DNA of 64,000 bases from an uncultured Steroidobacter sp. (GTDB lineage: Bacteria > Pseudomonadota > Gammaproteobacteria > Steroidobacterales > Steroidobacteraceae). The stretch lies in assembly GCA_938008435.1 (NCBI GenBank), contig CALLKK010000017.1, positions 1-64,000 of the forward strand, given 5' to 3'. Below the pieces are notes generated by a model. The model searched no databases and was not told the DNA's origin. It saw only the letters and a program-made list of their open reading frames with translations. Made by a program: the position numbers and the translations under genes. How positions within the stretch are numbered: position 1 is the stretch's first letter; each line of letters starts with the position of its first letter. This document shows positions 43,928 to 52,764 of this stretch, in pieces.

Positions 43928-44318
43928 TCAGGCGCCTTTCCAGCGCGTCCCGCGCGGTGCGTAATTGTCCCGAATGGCCGCTGGGCGAAAACCCGCCCAC
44001 AGCATGTTGTGGTACGAGGGGCTGGGTTCATCCGCTGTCAGCGGAAAGCCCGTTTCCGTGGCGATCCAGCGATAGCCGGCGTCGCGCCTCGCCCAACCCG
44101 ATCGCGCGATTGAACAAGGGATTGCGGATTCCTCGACTGGCGAGAATCAACACGCCGTCGAGCTGCTCGGCGAATAGTTGTGCCGACAACTTCACCGAGT
44201 GCGGCGCGGCCGCGACGATGTCCTTCCAGGCGTGGCGTTCGGCGCGCTCTGCGAGCGCGGCGAGCGCACCATCGTCGTAATCAAGAGGCGCCTCGATACA
44301 TGCCAGTTGCGTGCTCAT
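43928..44318 (-). pseudogene. GNAT acetyltransferase with an internal deletion
   Basis: The N-terminal 80 residues read normally (PLDYDDGALAALAERAERHAW, then GVLILASRGIRNPLFNRAIGLGEA), a typical GNAT start. Just after GLGEARR the original frame runs into junk and a TGA. In another frame the typical GNAT C-terminus appears at once: DAGYRWIATETGF, then SYHNMLWAGFRPAAIRDNYAPRG, ending at a stop at 43928-43930. Comparison with full-length relatives suggests that the central acetyl-CoA-binding part (well over 100 residues) is missing and that the deletion also changed the frame, near 44085-44095. This cannot be repaired by a one-base correction, so the gene is dead unless only the N-terminal fragment is used. 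Confidence 0.8.
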
Positions 44319-44321
44319 GAA

Positions 44322-44346
44322 AGTTCTCCCCTCGTGCGGGAGAACT
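44322..44346 (-). promoter_or_regulatory. Hairpin masking a ribosome-binding site
   Basis: AGTTCTCCC and GGGAGAACT form a 9-bp stem with a 7-nt loop. On the minus strand the downstream arm contains the GGGGAGA Shine-Dalgarno of the acetyltransferase pseudogene and ends four bases before its ATG. Folded, it would block translation. Confidence 0.45.
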
Positions 44347-44428
44347 GTAGGGCTGCAACGTTAAAGGAGCGGGAGCCGCTGCGTGAAGGAAGTGTGAAAA
44401 CGGATTTTCGCGGCGCCGAGGGCGAGAC

Positions 44429-44453
44429 GGGCCGTCGCCTCAGGCAACGGCCC
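44429..44453 (-). terminator. Terminator after the DUF3617 gene
   Basis: GGGCCGT (44429-44435) and ACGGCCC (44447-44453) pair, with an inner GCC/GGC stem closing a TCA loop and one C-A mismatch. It lies 13 bases beyond the DUF3617 stop codon. Confidence 0.5.
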
Positions 44454-44465
44454 CCACCGGATCGA

Positions 44466-45011
44466 TTAGCCTTCGTCTTCCTCGCTGCCGCGCTCGCCGT
44501 TCTGGGCTTCTGCACCGCAGTCGGGACCGAGCCAACGGCCCTTCGTCTGCACTTTAAAGGTCATGCGCTGATCGCCGGTGCCGATCGTCGCTTCGACCAT
44601 GCTCGTCATGGTTTCCGGTGTCGGCGCGGCGATCTTGATCGTCCCGCTGCCTTCCCCGTTCTCGCCTTTGCAGGTGAGCTTGTATTCCTGCGACGTGCGC
44701 GTGCTGCGCACGAGGTCGTAAGTGCAGTCCTCGAGACCGTCCGTGTCGAACGGCTTGTCGAGATCTTGCTCTGTCAGACATTCGCGTGAAGAGAACGTCT
44801 GCGGCGCGGCGCGGCCACGCGCGATATTCGCTTCCAACTGCGCGCGTTGCTCTGGCGAGAGCCCTTCCACCATTTCCTTGGGCAAGGGCGGCAGCCCGCC
44901 CAGTTCCGTCGTGGCGCTGATCTCCCACAGTCCCGACTTGAGGTTCAAACGATCCGCGCCGACAGCCATGAGCGGACAACACACGCAAGCAACGACGAGC
45001 AATGAACGCAT
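44466..45011 (-). CDS. DUF3617 periplasmic protein
   Basis: A 181-residue exported protein of the DUF3617 family. The signal peptide MRSLLVVACVCCPLMAVGA is followed by the family opening LKSGLWEISATTEL. Later conserved parts are SSRECLTEQDLDKPF, LEDCTYDLVRSTRTSQEYKLTCKG, GSGTIKIAAPTPETMTSMVEA and the ending TKGRWLGPDCG, with four cysteines in two likely disulphides. Many gammaproteobacteria carry several copies of this small beta-barrel-like protein, and no function is established. The ATG at 45011 starts the signal peptide. It is divergent from ligD, 158 bp away, and followed by its own terminator hairpin. Confidence 0.92.
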   Translation of the reverse strand: MRSLLVVACVCCPLMAVGADRLNLKSGLWEISATTELGGLPPLPKEMVEGLSPEQRAQLEANIARGRAAPQTFSSRECLTEQDLDKPFDTDGLEDCTYDLVRSTRTSQEYKLTCKGENGEGSGTIKIAAPTPETMTSMVEATIGTGDQRMTFKVQTKGRWLGPDCGAEAQNGERGSEEDEG

Positions 45012-45169
45012 GCAGGTACCTGTTAGTGACGTTGTGAGTTGCGGGGGCGCGCGCAGACTACCGCAAAGCCCGCAGCAACGGGCCATTCGCGTCATAAGCC
45101 GGACCGCCGAAGGAACGCTCGCGCCTGCCGCCGCGTTCGGCATGCAACCCTCTGGTGCAGGAGCCGCGC

Positions 45170-47920
45170 GTGGCCTCTCAGAATCTCGCCAAGTACCGCT
45201 CGATGCGGGACTTTTCCAAGTCCGCCGAGCCGCGCGGCACCTTGCAGGTCAAGCCCTCGAAGCATCAGCGATTCGTGATTCAGAAACATGCGGCGCGTCG
45301 GCTGCACTTCGACCTGCGTCTCGAGCTCGACGGCGTGTTCAAGTCATGGGCAGTGACGCGAGGACCGTCGCTCGATCCGCACGACAAACGCCTTGCGGTC
45401 GAGGTGGAGGATCATCCGCTCGATTACGGCGACTTGGAGGGCACGATTCCCAAAGGGCAATACGGCGGCGGCACGGTGCAGCTCTGGGATCGCGGCTACT
45501 GGCAACCGCTCGGCCCGCGCTCACCCGAGGAGCAACTGCGTTCGGGCGAGCTCAAGCTCGCCTTCGAGGGCGAACGGCTGCACGGCCGTTACGTGATCGT
45601 GCGCATGAAACACGACCGCACGAACGGCAAACGCACGAACTGGCTGCTCATCAAACAGGACGATGAGCATGCACGCGATGCCGCGGCCACGGGGGCATTG
45701 ATGGCCGAAGATCGCTCGGTTGCCTCGGGACGCACGATGGCGCAGATTGCCTCGGGCCAAGGCCGCGGCCCGAAGCCGTTCATGCTGGATGCGCGCCGGG
45801 CGGCCCGTCCCGATGCAATCTGGAACTCGAAGGAAGCAAGCAGCGAGGCTCCGGTCGGAACGAGGAACGCCGTGAAGCGCACGACCTCCAAGGCAGCCGC
45901 CGCAAAGGCCCGCACCAGCCGCCGGAGCCAAATGCCCGACTTCGTTGCGCCCGAGCTCTGCAAACCTGTCGCGCAGCCGCCGAACGGCGCAGGGTGGGGC
46001 CACGAAATCAAGCTCGACGGTTATCGACTGCAGCTGCGCGTCGAAGAGGGTCAAGCGTCGCTACGCACCCGCAAGGGACTCGACTGGTCCGACAAGTTTC
46101 CCGAGATCATCGCAGCGGCGGAAAGTCTGCCCGATTGCATCATCGACGGCGAAATCGTCGCGCTCGATCGCAACGGCGCACCGGACTTCTCGGCGCTGCA
46201 GGCCGCCATATCGGATGGCGACACGAAGAACCTCATCTTCTTCGCTTTCGATCTGTTGTTCGCCGAGGGAGAAGACCTGCGCAAGCAACCGCTGCGAAAG
46301 CGCAAGGCCCGCCTGCAAGCATTGCTCGATACGCAACTGGGTAACAAGGCTCGTCTGCGATACGTCGAGCACTTCGAGGCCGCCGGCGATGCAGTGCTGC
46401 AGTCCGCGTGCCGTTTGAATCTCGAAGGCATCATCTCCAAGCGACTCGACGCTCCTTACCGCAGCGGCCGCGTCGGCGACTGGACAAAAGCCAAGTGCCG
46501 CGCCGGACACGAGGTCGTGATCGGTGGATGGACGGAAGAAGCCGGCCGCTTCCGTTCGTTGCTCGCCGGAGTCTATCGAGGCAAGGAGCTCATCTATGTT
46601 GGCCGCGTCGGCACCGGCTTCGGTCGCGGCAAGGTCGACCATTTGCTGCCGCGACTCAAGGCAGCCGAGCGCGCCACGAGCCCTTTCAGCGGCGAGAACG
46701 CACCGCGCGCGCAGGCCGGCATTCACTGGGTCACGCCGAAGCTCGTCGCGGAAATCGAATTCGCTGGCTGGACCAGCGCCGGCAATATTCGGCAAGCCGC
46801 GTTCAAAGGATTGCGCGAGGACAAACCTGCGCGGGAAGTCGAGGTCGAAAGGCCCGCGTCGCTCGCCACGAGCGTCGCTGACCCAGACGCAGGCAAAACG
46901 AAGAAGAAACGACCATCACCTACGCAGCGCCAAGCAAAGTCCGACTCGGCCGTGGTCATGGGCATTCCGATCTCCAAGCCCGACAAGCCACTGTGGCCGG
47001 CGGCGAACGGCGAGCCACCGATCACGAAGCTCGACCTTGCGCACTACTTCGAAACGGTCGGCGAGCTGTTGTTGCCGCACATCGCGGGCCGCCCTTGCTC
47101 GATCATTCGAGCGCCGGACGGCATCGAGGGCGAGCGGTTCTTTCAACGCCATGCCATGCAGGGCATGTCGAATCTCATCACGCTCACGCACGTCTCCGGC
47201 GACCGCCAACCGTATCTGCAAATCGATCGCATCGAAGGATTGATCGCCGTCGCGCAGATCGCAGCCGTCGAGCTGCATCCGTGGAACTGTGCGCCGAATC
47301 GACCGGACGTTCCGGGTCGGCTCGTGTTCGACTTGGACCCTGCACCCGATGTGCCGTTCACCGAGGTGATCGCCGCAGCCAAGGAGCTGAAAGAGCGGCT
47401 TGAAACGCTTGGCCTCGTCGCGTTTTGCAAGACGACAGGCGGCAAGGGCCTGCACGTCGTCACGCCGCTCGCCCAACCGAAAAAAGGCGCGATCTATTGG
47501 CCCGCTGCCAAGACGTTCGCGCAGAGCGTCTGCGCGAGCATGGCGGAGGACAGCCCCGAGCGCTATCTCATCAACATGGCGAAGAAGCTGCGCCACGGCC
47601 GCATCTTCCTCGATTACTTACGCAACGATCGCATGTCGACCGCGGTCGCACCGTTCTCACCGCGCATGCGCGAGGGCGCACCCGTGTCGATGCTGCTCGC
47701 TTGGTCGCAAGTAAGAGCCAATCTCGACCCGGCCCGCTACACGCTGCGCACCGTGCCCACCCTGCTATCCAAACTGAAGGCGTGGGAAGACTACTGCGAC
47801 AGCGAACGGCCGCTCGAACCTGCCATCCGCGCGCTGGTGAAACGACGCACTACCACGCTGCCGACGCGCGATGCTTCCAAGAAGCGCCGCGAACGCGATC
47901 GGACGCACGCCGCGACGTAA
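45170..47920 (+). CDS. ligD: ATP-dependent DNA ligase D, three-domain NHEJ enzyme
   Basis: A 916-residue LigD in the Pseudomonas domain order. The 3'-phosphoesterase domain is at about 1-180 (HAARRLHFDLRLELDGVFKSWAV, DYGDLEGTIPKGQYGGG). The ligase core carries Lys281 in EIKLDGYR, the DGEIVALD motif and ISKRLDAPYRSGR. A Lys-rich linker (about 565-595) leads to the primase-polymerase domain (RPCSIIRAPDGIEGERFFQRHA, VFDLDPAPDV with the metal Asp pair, TTGGKGLHVVTPL). It repairs double-strand breaks with Ku. The GTG at 45170 has CAGGAG seven bases upstream and is preferred over a GTG five codons earlier. No ku gene lies in the window. Confidence 0.95.
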   Translation: MASQNLAKYRSMRDFSKSAEPRGTLQVKPSKHQRFVIQKHAARRLHFDLRLELDGVFKSWAVTRGPSLDPHDKRLAVEVEDHPLDYGDLEGTIPKGQYGGGTVQLWDRGYWQPLGPRSPEEQLRSGELKLAFEGERLHGRYVIVRMKHDRTNGKRTNWLLIKQDDEHARDAAATGALMAEDRSVASGRTMAQIASGQGRGPKPFMLDARRAARPDAIWNSKEASSEAPVGTRNAVKRTTSKAAAAKARTSRRSQMPDFVAPELCKPVAQPPNGAGWGHEIKLDGYRLQLRVEEGQASLRTRKGLDWSDKFPEIIAAAESLPDCIIDGEIVALDRNGAPDFSALQAAISDGDTKNLIFFAFDLLFAEGEDLRKQPLRKRKARLQALLDTQLGNKARLRYVEHFEAAGDAVLQSACRLNLEGIISKRLDAPYRSGRVGDWTKAKCRAGHEVVIGGWTEEAGRFRSLLAGVYRGKELIYVGRVGTGFGRGKVDHLLPRLKAAERATSPFSGENAPRAQAGIHWVTPKLVAEIEFAGWTSAGNIRQAAFKGLREDKPAREVEVERPASLATSVADPDAGKTKKKRPSPTQRQAKSDSAVVMGIPISKPDKPLWPAANGEPPITKLDLAHYFETVGELLLPHIAGRPCSIIRAPDGIEGERFFQRHAMQGMSNLITLTHVSGDRQPYLQIDRIEGLIAVAQIAAVELHPWNCAPNRPDVPGRLVFDLDPAPDVPFTEVIAAAKELKERLETLGLVAFCKTTGGKGLHVVTPLAQPKKGAIYWPAAKTFAQSVCASMAEDSPERYLINMAKKLRHGRIFLDYLRNDRMSTAVAPFSPRMREGAPVSMLLAWSQVRANLDPARYTLRTVPTLLSKLKAWEDYCDSERPLEPAIRALVKRRTTTLPTRDASKKRRERDRTHAAT

Positions 47921-48058
47921 CGCGCGACGAGCCGACGCGAACGACACGGACAACGAGAGCAAGCCGCCACACGATGTGCGCTACGATCCTGCATCGAACG
48001 ATCGCTTTCGCTGCAGCACGAATCTCCTGCGATGGCGCTCCGACACAGCCCCGCGAAC

Positions 48059-48979
48059 ATGTACGCTCGAGCAGCTTCAGTCTTTCGACCGTCCCGGATA
48101 AGTCCGACGCAAGATCCTGCAGCGACCTGCGCTGTCACTTCGCGCGTCGCCTTCCGAGTGACGTCAGCGCTCCTCTTCGCGCTCTCGGTCCTATCCTCCG
48201 CAACAGCATTCGCCGATATCGTCGAGGCGCTCAACCGCGTTCGTGCTGGCGGATGTGACGGTCACCCTGGCCTGTCGACCTCTTTACGCTCGACGAGCGA
48301 AATGAACGAGATCGCGCGCGAGTGGTCGCGCGGCGGCGCGCTGCGCGATGCGATTGAGCGCACGAAGCATCGGATCGAAAATGCCGCCTCGATGCACGTG
48401 CAGGGCGGGCACAGTGAAGAGGCGATCATTGCCTCGATCGTGGACAGCTCTTGCTCGTCCATCGTCGATCCGGCGTTCACGCACATCGGCGTGCATCGCG
48501 CAGGCGATCAGGTGTGGGTCGTGCTCGGCCGGCCGTTCGTGCCGCCCGATCCAGGGGACGTGGCAAGCGTGAATGCGCGAGCGCTCGAGCTCGTCAACGC
48601 GGCGCGTGCACAGCCGCGCAAGTGCGGCAACAGGCGTTTCCCCGCCGCGCCGCCGCTGCGCTTGTCGCCGCTCCTCGAACGCGCCGCGCTCACGCACGCG
48701 CAGGACATGATGCGCCATGGCCGTCTGGAGCACATCGGCTCCGATGGCAGTCAACCGCCCGATCGCGCGACTCGCGTCGGCTACAGGTGGCGTGTTGTCG
48801 GCGAAAACATCGCCACCGGCGCGCCCGACGTCGATACCGTCGTCGCCGACTGGCTGGCGAGCCCCGGGCATTGCGAAAACATCATGAATCCGCGCTTCAA
48901 GGAAATGGGCACCGCGTATGTCGCCGATGGCGAAAGCGCGAGAATCTACTGGGCACAGGTCTTCGGCAATCCTCGCTAG
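48059..48979 (+). CDS. Exported CAP/SCP-domain protein
   Basis: A protein of about 306 residues; the exact start is unclear (ATGs at 48032 and 48059, a GTG at 48158). A hydrophobic export segment (VTSALLFALSVLSSATAFA) precedes the mature part. The C-terminal 130 residues are a classic CAP domain: ALELVNAARAQPRKCG, LTHAQDMMRHGRLEHIG, VGENIATGAPDVDTVVADWLASPGHCENIMNP and FKEMGTAYV. The region before it (DIVEALNRVRAGGCDGHPGL to VWVVLGRPF) looks like a degenerate second CAP-like half ending in a similar strand. CAP proteins are secreted and in bacteria are mostly uncharacterised. Its stop overlaps the end of the convergent acyl-CoA dehydrogenase gene by four bases. Confidence 0.82.
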   Translation: MYARAASVFRPSRISPTQDPAATCAVTSRVAFRVTSALLFALSVLSSATAFADIVEALNRVRAGGCDGHPGLSTSLRSTSEMNEIAREWSRGGALRDAIERTKHRIENAASMHVQGGHSEEAIIASIVDSSCSSIVDPAFTHIGVHRAGDQVWVVLGRPFVPPDPGDVASVNARALELVNAARAQPRKCGNRRFPAAPPLRLSPLLERAALTHAQDMMRHGRLEHIGSDGSQPPDRATRVGYRWRVVGENIATGAPDVDTVVADWLASPGHCENIMNPRFKEMGTAYVADGESARIYWAQVFGNPR

Positions 48980-50640
48980 GACAGCAAGCGCGCTTCCTCG
49001 AACGCCGCCTCATCCAACTCCTCGACGCGCGCACGCGCGAAGCGCTTGGCTGCAGCGATTCCGCCGCGATCGCCGTCGGTGTCGAGCTGCCACTGCGCAT
49101 GCTCGATCAGCAACGCGAGCTCATAGGCACGGCCGAGCGTATAGGTCACGCGTCGCGCCGAAGCTTGCAGTACCTCAGGCGCGTGCATCTTGCCGAGCCA
49201 AGCGCGAACACGCTCGATCGCGGCAAGCGCTTGCTCGGCAAGCGGACGAAGCTCTGGCGCATTCACAGAATCGACTGCGCCACGCACGCGCGCCGCAAGC
49301 GCGGCAATGCCTGACGTCGGATCGCTGCGCAAGATCGCATCCAGCGACAGCACGTTCGTCGTGCCTTCCCAGATCGGCAGCACTTGCGTATCGCGCAAGA
49401 GCATCGGAATGCCTGTGTCTTCGACGTATCCCGCGCCACCGAAGCATTCTATCGCCTCGCTCACGACGGCCACGGCTTGCTTCGCAGTCAGGAGCTTTGC
49501 GATCGGCGTGAGCAAGCGGAGCAGCGATTTCTGCTCGGCCGTGATCTCGCCTGCTTCCTGCAAGCCGATCAGCTCGACGAGCTCGAAGGCAAGCAGGAAC
49601 GCCGCGCGCGTTTCGGCCTCGAGCGTTGCCAGCGTGTCGCGATGCAACGGCAGCTCGGCAAGCCGCTTGCCGAATGCTCGGCGCTCGTGCGCGTATGAGC
49701 GCGCCAGCGTCAGCGCGCGGCGCATGAACGCAACGGAAGTGACGCTGTTCCACGCGCGTGTGATTACGAGCATCGGTTCGATTGCGCGCGTGCCATTGCG
49801 CGGCTCGCCGAGCAGCGTCGCGCGCGTACCGTCCAGGAAAAGCTCCGCCGTGGGTACCTTGCGCGTGCCGAGCTTGTCCTTGAGCCGCTCGACCCGAATG
49901 CCGTTCAAGCGCTCCTCGGCATCGCGCGTCTCCACGTAGAACATCGCAAGGCCGCTGCCGCCAGGCCCGTTGCCTTCGGGCCGCGCGAGCGTGAGCGCCA
50001 TCTGCGACGTCACCGCCGAGGTGAACCATTTCTTGCCGTACAGACGCCACACGCCGTCATCGCCGCGAATGGCTTTGGTCAAGGAAGCGCCGACGTCGGA
50101 ACCGCCGGTGGCTTCCGTCATCCACTGTCCGCTCGTCCAGGCTTGCGCAGGATCGCGGCTCGTCAGGTGCGGCAGTGCCCGTGCGATGGCTTCTTGATGT
50201 CCGCTCGCAAGCAAGGTGCGCGCGGCACCGTCGCTCATCGCGAGCGGGCAGGTATACACGTCGGTCGAGGGATGAAAGAGATACACGCTCGCGAATTGAT
50301 GGATGCGCGAATAGCGCCCATGCGCGGCTTCGTACGGAATCGCCACCAGCCCGCTACGGGCGGCGATGACGGCGGCACGCCGCCACAGCGGCGACAGCTC
50401 GATGCGATCGATGCGATTACCCCACGCATCCCATTGCGTCAGCACCGGCTCGTGCAGCCGATCCTCGAGCTGCATACGATAGAGCTCGCCGCCCGCGAGC
50501 TCGCCCAGGCGATCGAGCTCGGGCTCGATGTCGCGCAGCACCTCCGGCGGAAGCTTGCGTCGCAGATAATCGGCCAGGAAGCGATCGTCGCGGTATTGAT
50601 TCCCGAGCTGCGGCGCCGATTGAAAGAAGAGCATCGACAT
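48976..50640 (-). CDS. AidB-like acyl-CoA dehydrogenase
   Basis: A 554-residue flavoprotein of the acyl-CoA dehydrogenase superfamily with the long AidB-type architecture. FAD-site motifs are GQWMTEATGGSDVG near residue 180 and WRLYGKKWFTSA. The catalytic Glu-containing stretch is SEAIECFGGAGYVEDTGIPMLLRDTQVLPIWEGTTNVLSLD near residue 415. The extra N-terminal segment before residue 100 and the helical C-terminal extension distinguish it from ordinary fatty-acid dehydrogenases. E. coli AidB binds DNA and FAD and is linked to alkylation resistance; whether this protein does so is not known. The ATG at 50640 is preceded by AGGGGTGA. It converges on the CAP gene. Confidence 0.88.
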   Translation of the reverse strand: MSMLFFQSAPQLGNQYRDDRFLADYLRRKLPPEVLRDIEPELDRLGELAGGELYRMQLEDRLHEPVLTQWDAWGNRIDRIELSPLWRRAAVIAARSGLVAIPYEAAHGRYSRIHQFASVYLFHPSTDVYTCPLAMSDGAARTLLASGHQEAIARALPHLTSRDPAQAWTSGQWMTEATGGSDVGASLTKAIRGDDGVWRLYGKKWFTSAVTSQMALTLARPEGNGPGGSGLAMFYVETRDAEERLNGIRVERLKDKLGTRKVPTAELFLDGTRATLLGEPRNGTRAIEPMLVITRAWNSVTSVAFMRRALTLARSYAHERRAFGKRLAELPLHRDTLATLEAETRAAFLLAFELVELIGLQEAGEITAEQKSLLRLLTPIAKLLTAKQAVAVVSEAIECFGGAGYVEDTGIPMLLRDTQVLPIWEGTTNVLSLDAILRSDPTSGIAALAARVRGAVDSVNAPELRPLAEQALAAIERVRAWLGKMHAPEVLQASARRVTYTLGRAYELALLIEHAQWQLDTDGDRGGIAAAKRFARARVEELDEAAFEEARLLS

Positions 50641-50765
50641 GGGTCACCCCTGAGCCGAAGCGATGCGCTCACCTTAACGGCGGGCATCCAAGGCCGCAAT
50701 CGGACCTATCCAAGATGAACGAGTTGCGCCGACGTAGCGCAACTTACGGAAATATGTCGGAACGA

Positions 50766-51977
50766 ATGTACGAGACGATTCGCGTAGCAGGCGGTAGCCA
50801 GATCAAGATGTGGACGCGCGGCGTGCCGGTCGAGCCCGAAGCGCGCACGCAGCTCGAGAACACCGCTCGTCTGCCCATCATCTTTCGTCACCTTGCCGTG
50901 ATGCCGGACGTGCATCTCGGCAAGGGCGCAACGGTCGGCAGCGTCATTCCGACGGTGCGCGCCATCATTCCCGCGGCCGTCGGCGTCGACATCGGTTGCG
51001 GCATGATGGCGGTGAAGACCACGCTTACTGCGTCGGATCTGCCGGACAACTTGAGCGGCGTGCGGGCTGCGATCGAGCGAGCGGTACCGCATGGGCGCAC
51101 CCCCGGCAAACGCGATCGCGGCGCTTGGGGCGAGCGGCTGCCGGAAAACGCAGAGCGCGCCTGGACGCAGCTTGCGCCCGAGTTCCGACGCATCACGGAG
51201 AAATATCCGCATCTCGAGCGCACGAATCACCGCGTGCACGTCGGCACGCTCGGCACCGGCAATCATTTCATCGAAGTCTGCCTCGACGAAGCGCAGTCGG
51301 TGTGGCTCATGCTCCACAGCGGCTCGCGCGGCGTAGGCAACGCGATCGGCACGTACTTCATCGAGCTCGCCCGCAAGGACATGCGTTCGTGGATCGCCAA
51401 CTTGCCGGACCGCGATCTTGCGTATTTCGAGGAAGGCACCGAGCACTTCCGCGATTACGTCGAAGCGGTCGAGTGGGCACAGCACTACGCGCGCCTGAAT
51501 CGCGAGGTGATGATGGAAAACGTCATCGACGCTGTGCGCAAGGTCATCCCGAAGCCGTTTTCGACGCACGTCGAGGCCGTCAACTGCCATCACAACTACG
51601 TGAGTCGCGAGCGGCACTTCGGCGAGGACGTCTACGTGACGCGTAAGGGTGCGGTGCGTGCACGACGCGGCGAGCTCGGCATCATTCCCGGCAGCATGGG
51701 CGCGCGCTCGTACATCGTGCGCGGCCTCGGCAACGAAGAGAGCTTCCACAGCTGCAGCCACGGCGCCGGCCGACGCATGTCGCGCACCGAGGCGAAAAGG
51801 CGTTTCACGCTCGAAGATCACCGCGCGGCGACGGCCGGTGTCGAGTGCCGCAAGGACAAGGACGTGATCGACGAGACGCCGGGCGCCTACAAGGACATCG
51901 ACGCGGTCATGGCGGCCCAGAAGGATCTCGTCGAAATCGTGTACACGCTGAAGCAGGTCGTATGCGTCAAAGGCTGA
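50766..51977 (+). CDS. rtcB: RNA-splicing ligase RtcB
   Basis: A 403-residue ligase that joins RNA 2',3'-cyclic phosphate or 3'-phosphate to 5'-hydroxyl ends using GTP and manganese, healing cut tRNA and rRNA. It tracks E. coli RtcB along its full length. Metal ligands are in GVDIGCGMMAVK (Cys) and EVCLDEAQ to HSGSRG. NCHHNYV and PGSMGARSYIVRG are present. The guanylated His is in CSHGAGRRMSR near residue 335, and it ends QVVCVKG. The ATG at 50766 matches the E. coli start; ATGs at 50715 and 50754 are possible. No rtcA or rtcR is nearby. It is transcribed away from the AidB-like gene. Confidence 0.97.
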   Translation: MYETIRVAGGSQIKMWTRGVPVEPEARTQLENTARLPIIFRHLAVMPDVHLGKGATVGSVIPTVRAIIPAAVGVDIGCGMMAVKTTLTASDLPDNLSGVRAAIERAVPHGRTPGKRDRGAWGERLPENAERAWTQLAPEFRRITEKYPHLERTNHRVHVGTLGTGNHFIEVCLDEAQSVWLMLHSGSRGVGNAIGTYFIELARKDMRSWIANLPDRDLAYFEEGTEHFRDYVEAVEWAQHYARLNREVMMENVIDAVRKVIPKPFSTHVEAVNCHHNYVSRERHFGEDVYVTRKGAVRARRGELGIIPGSMGARSYIVRGLGNEESFHSCSHGAGRRMSRTEAKRRFTLEDHRAATAGVECRKDKDVIDETPGAYKDIDAVMAAQKDLVEIVYTLKQVVCVKG

Positions 51978-52036
51978 CCGTTCGCCGCAGGGATGCGGGA
52001 GCCCGCAACGACAAGAACGGCAGTCCGCTCGTGCGG

Positions 52037-52513
52037 CTATGACTGCGCAAGCCGCACGAGCGCCTCGCCGCTCACGCGATACATCGTCCACTCATCGAGC
52101 GGCACGGCGCCCAGGCTCTTGTAGAAGTCGATCGCGTGCTGATTCCAGTTGAGCACGGACCATTCGAAGCGTCCGCAGCCGCGCTCGACGGCAAGGCGCG
52201 CAAGATGCCGCAGCAGCGCCGCGCCGTAGCCGAGACCGCGATACTGCGGCCTCACATATAAGTCTTCGAGATACAGCCCCGGCTTGCCGAGGAAGGTCGA
52301 GAAGTTCTGGAAGAACAGCGCAAAGCCCACGACCGTCTCGTCCTCGCAGGCCAGCAGCACCTCTGCGGCGCGGCGTTCGAACAATTGGTGCCGCAACTCG
52401 GATTCGGTGGCAGTGACTTGATCGAGGAGCTGCTCGAACTCGGCCAGCTCGCGGATCAACGACAGGATGGTCGAAGTGTCTTCGGGAACGGCGGGTCGGA
52501 TGGCGAAAGTCAT
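52037..52513 (-). CDS. GNAT N-acetyltransferase (diamine acetyltransferase-like)
   Basis: An intact 158-residue acetyltransferase resembling the spermidine/spermine acetyltransferase branch. It has FAIRPAVPEDTSTILSLIRELAEFE at the N-terminus, FALFFQNFSTFLGKPGLYLEDLYVRPQYRGLGYGAALLRHLARLA with the acetyl-CoA loop QYRGLGYG near residue 93, and EWSVLNWNQHAIDFYKSLGAVPLDEWTMYRV. It probably acetylates polyamines or related amines with acetyl-CoA. It converges on rtcB, 59 bp away, and is divergent from the LysR gene. Unlike the two broken acetyltransferases in this window, its frame is complete. Confidence 0.92.
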   Translation of the reverse strand: MTFAIRPAVPEDTSTILSLIRELAEFEQLLDQVTATESELRHQLFERRAAEVLLACEDETVVGFALFFQNFSTFLGKPGLYLEDLYVRPQYRGLGYGAALLRHLARLAVERGCGRFEWSVLNWNQHAIDFYKSLGAVPLDEWTMYRVSGEALVRLAQS

Positions 52514-52764
52514 CGGTTCAGGGCTCGCGGCCAGAGTCGGTGTGGGAGGCGGGTCAGACAGGAAGCATCGAACGCCGATCGAGCGGCGACGGTCGCCAGC
52601 CGTTCACTGCCGGGACGCAGCACCCAAGGGGCCACAAGGCAGCGAATCCTACCGGACTTGCCCGCACGTGCCGCCGCGCGTCGCTTCCATTCTTAAGCGA
52701 ATCAATATATTTTGCACCTCAATCGCTCAGCACGTCCCGATCAGATGCAAAAAAAAATTGAACG

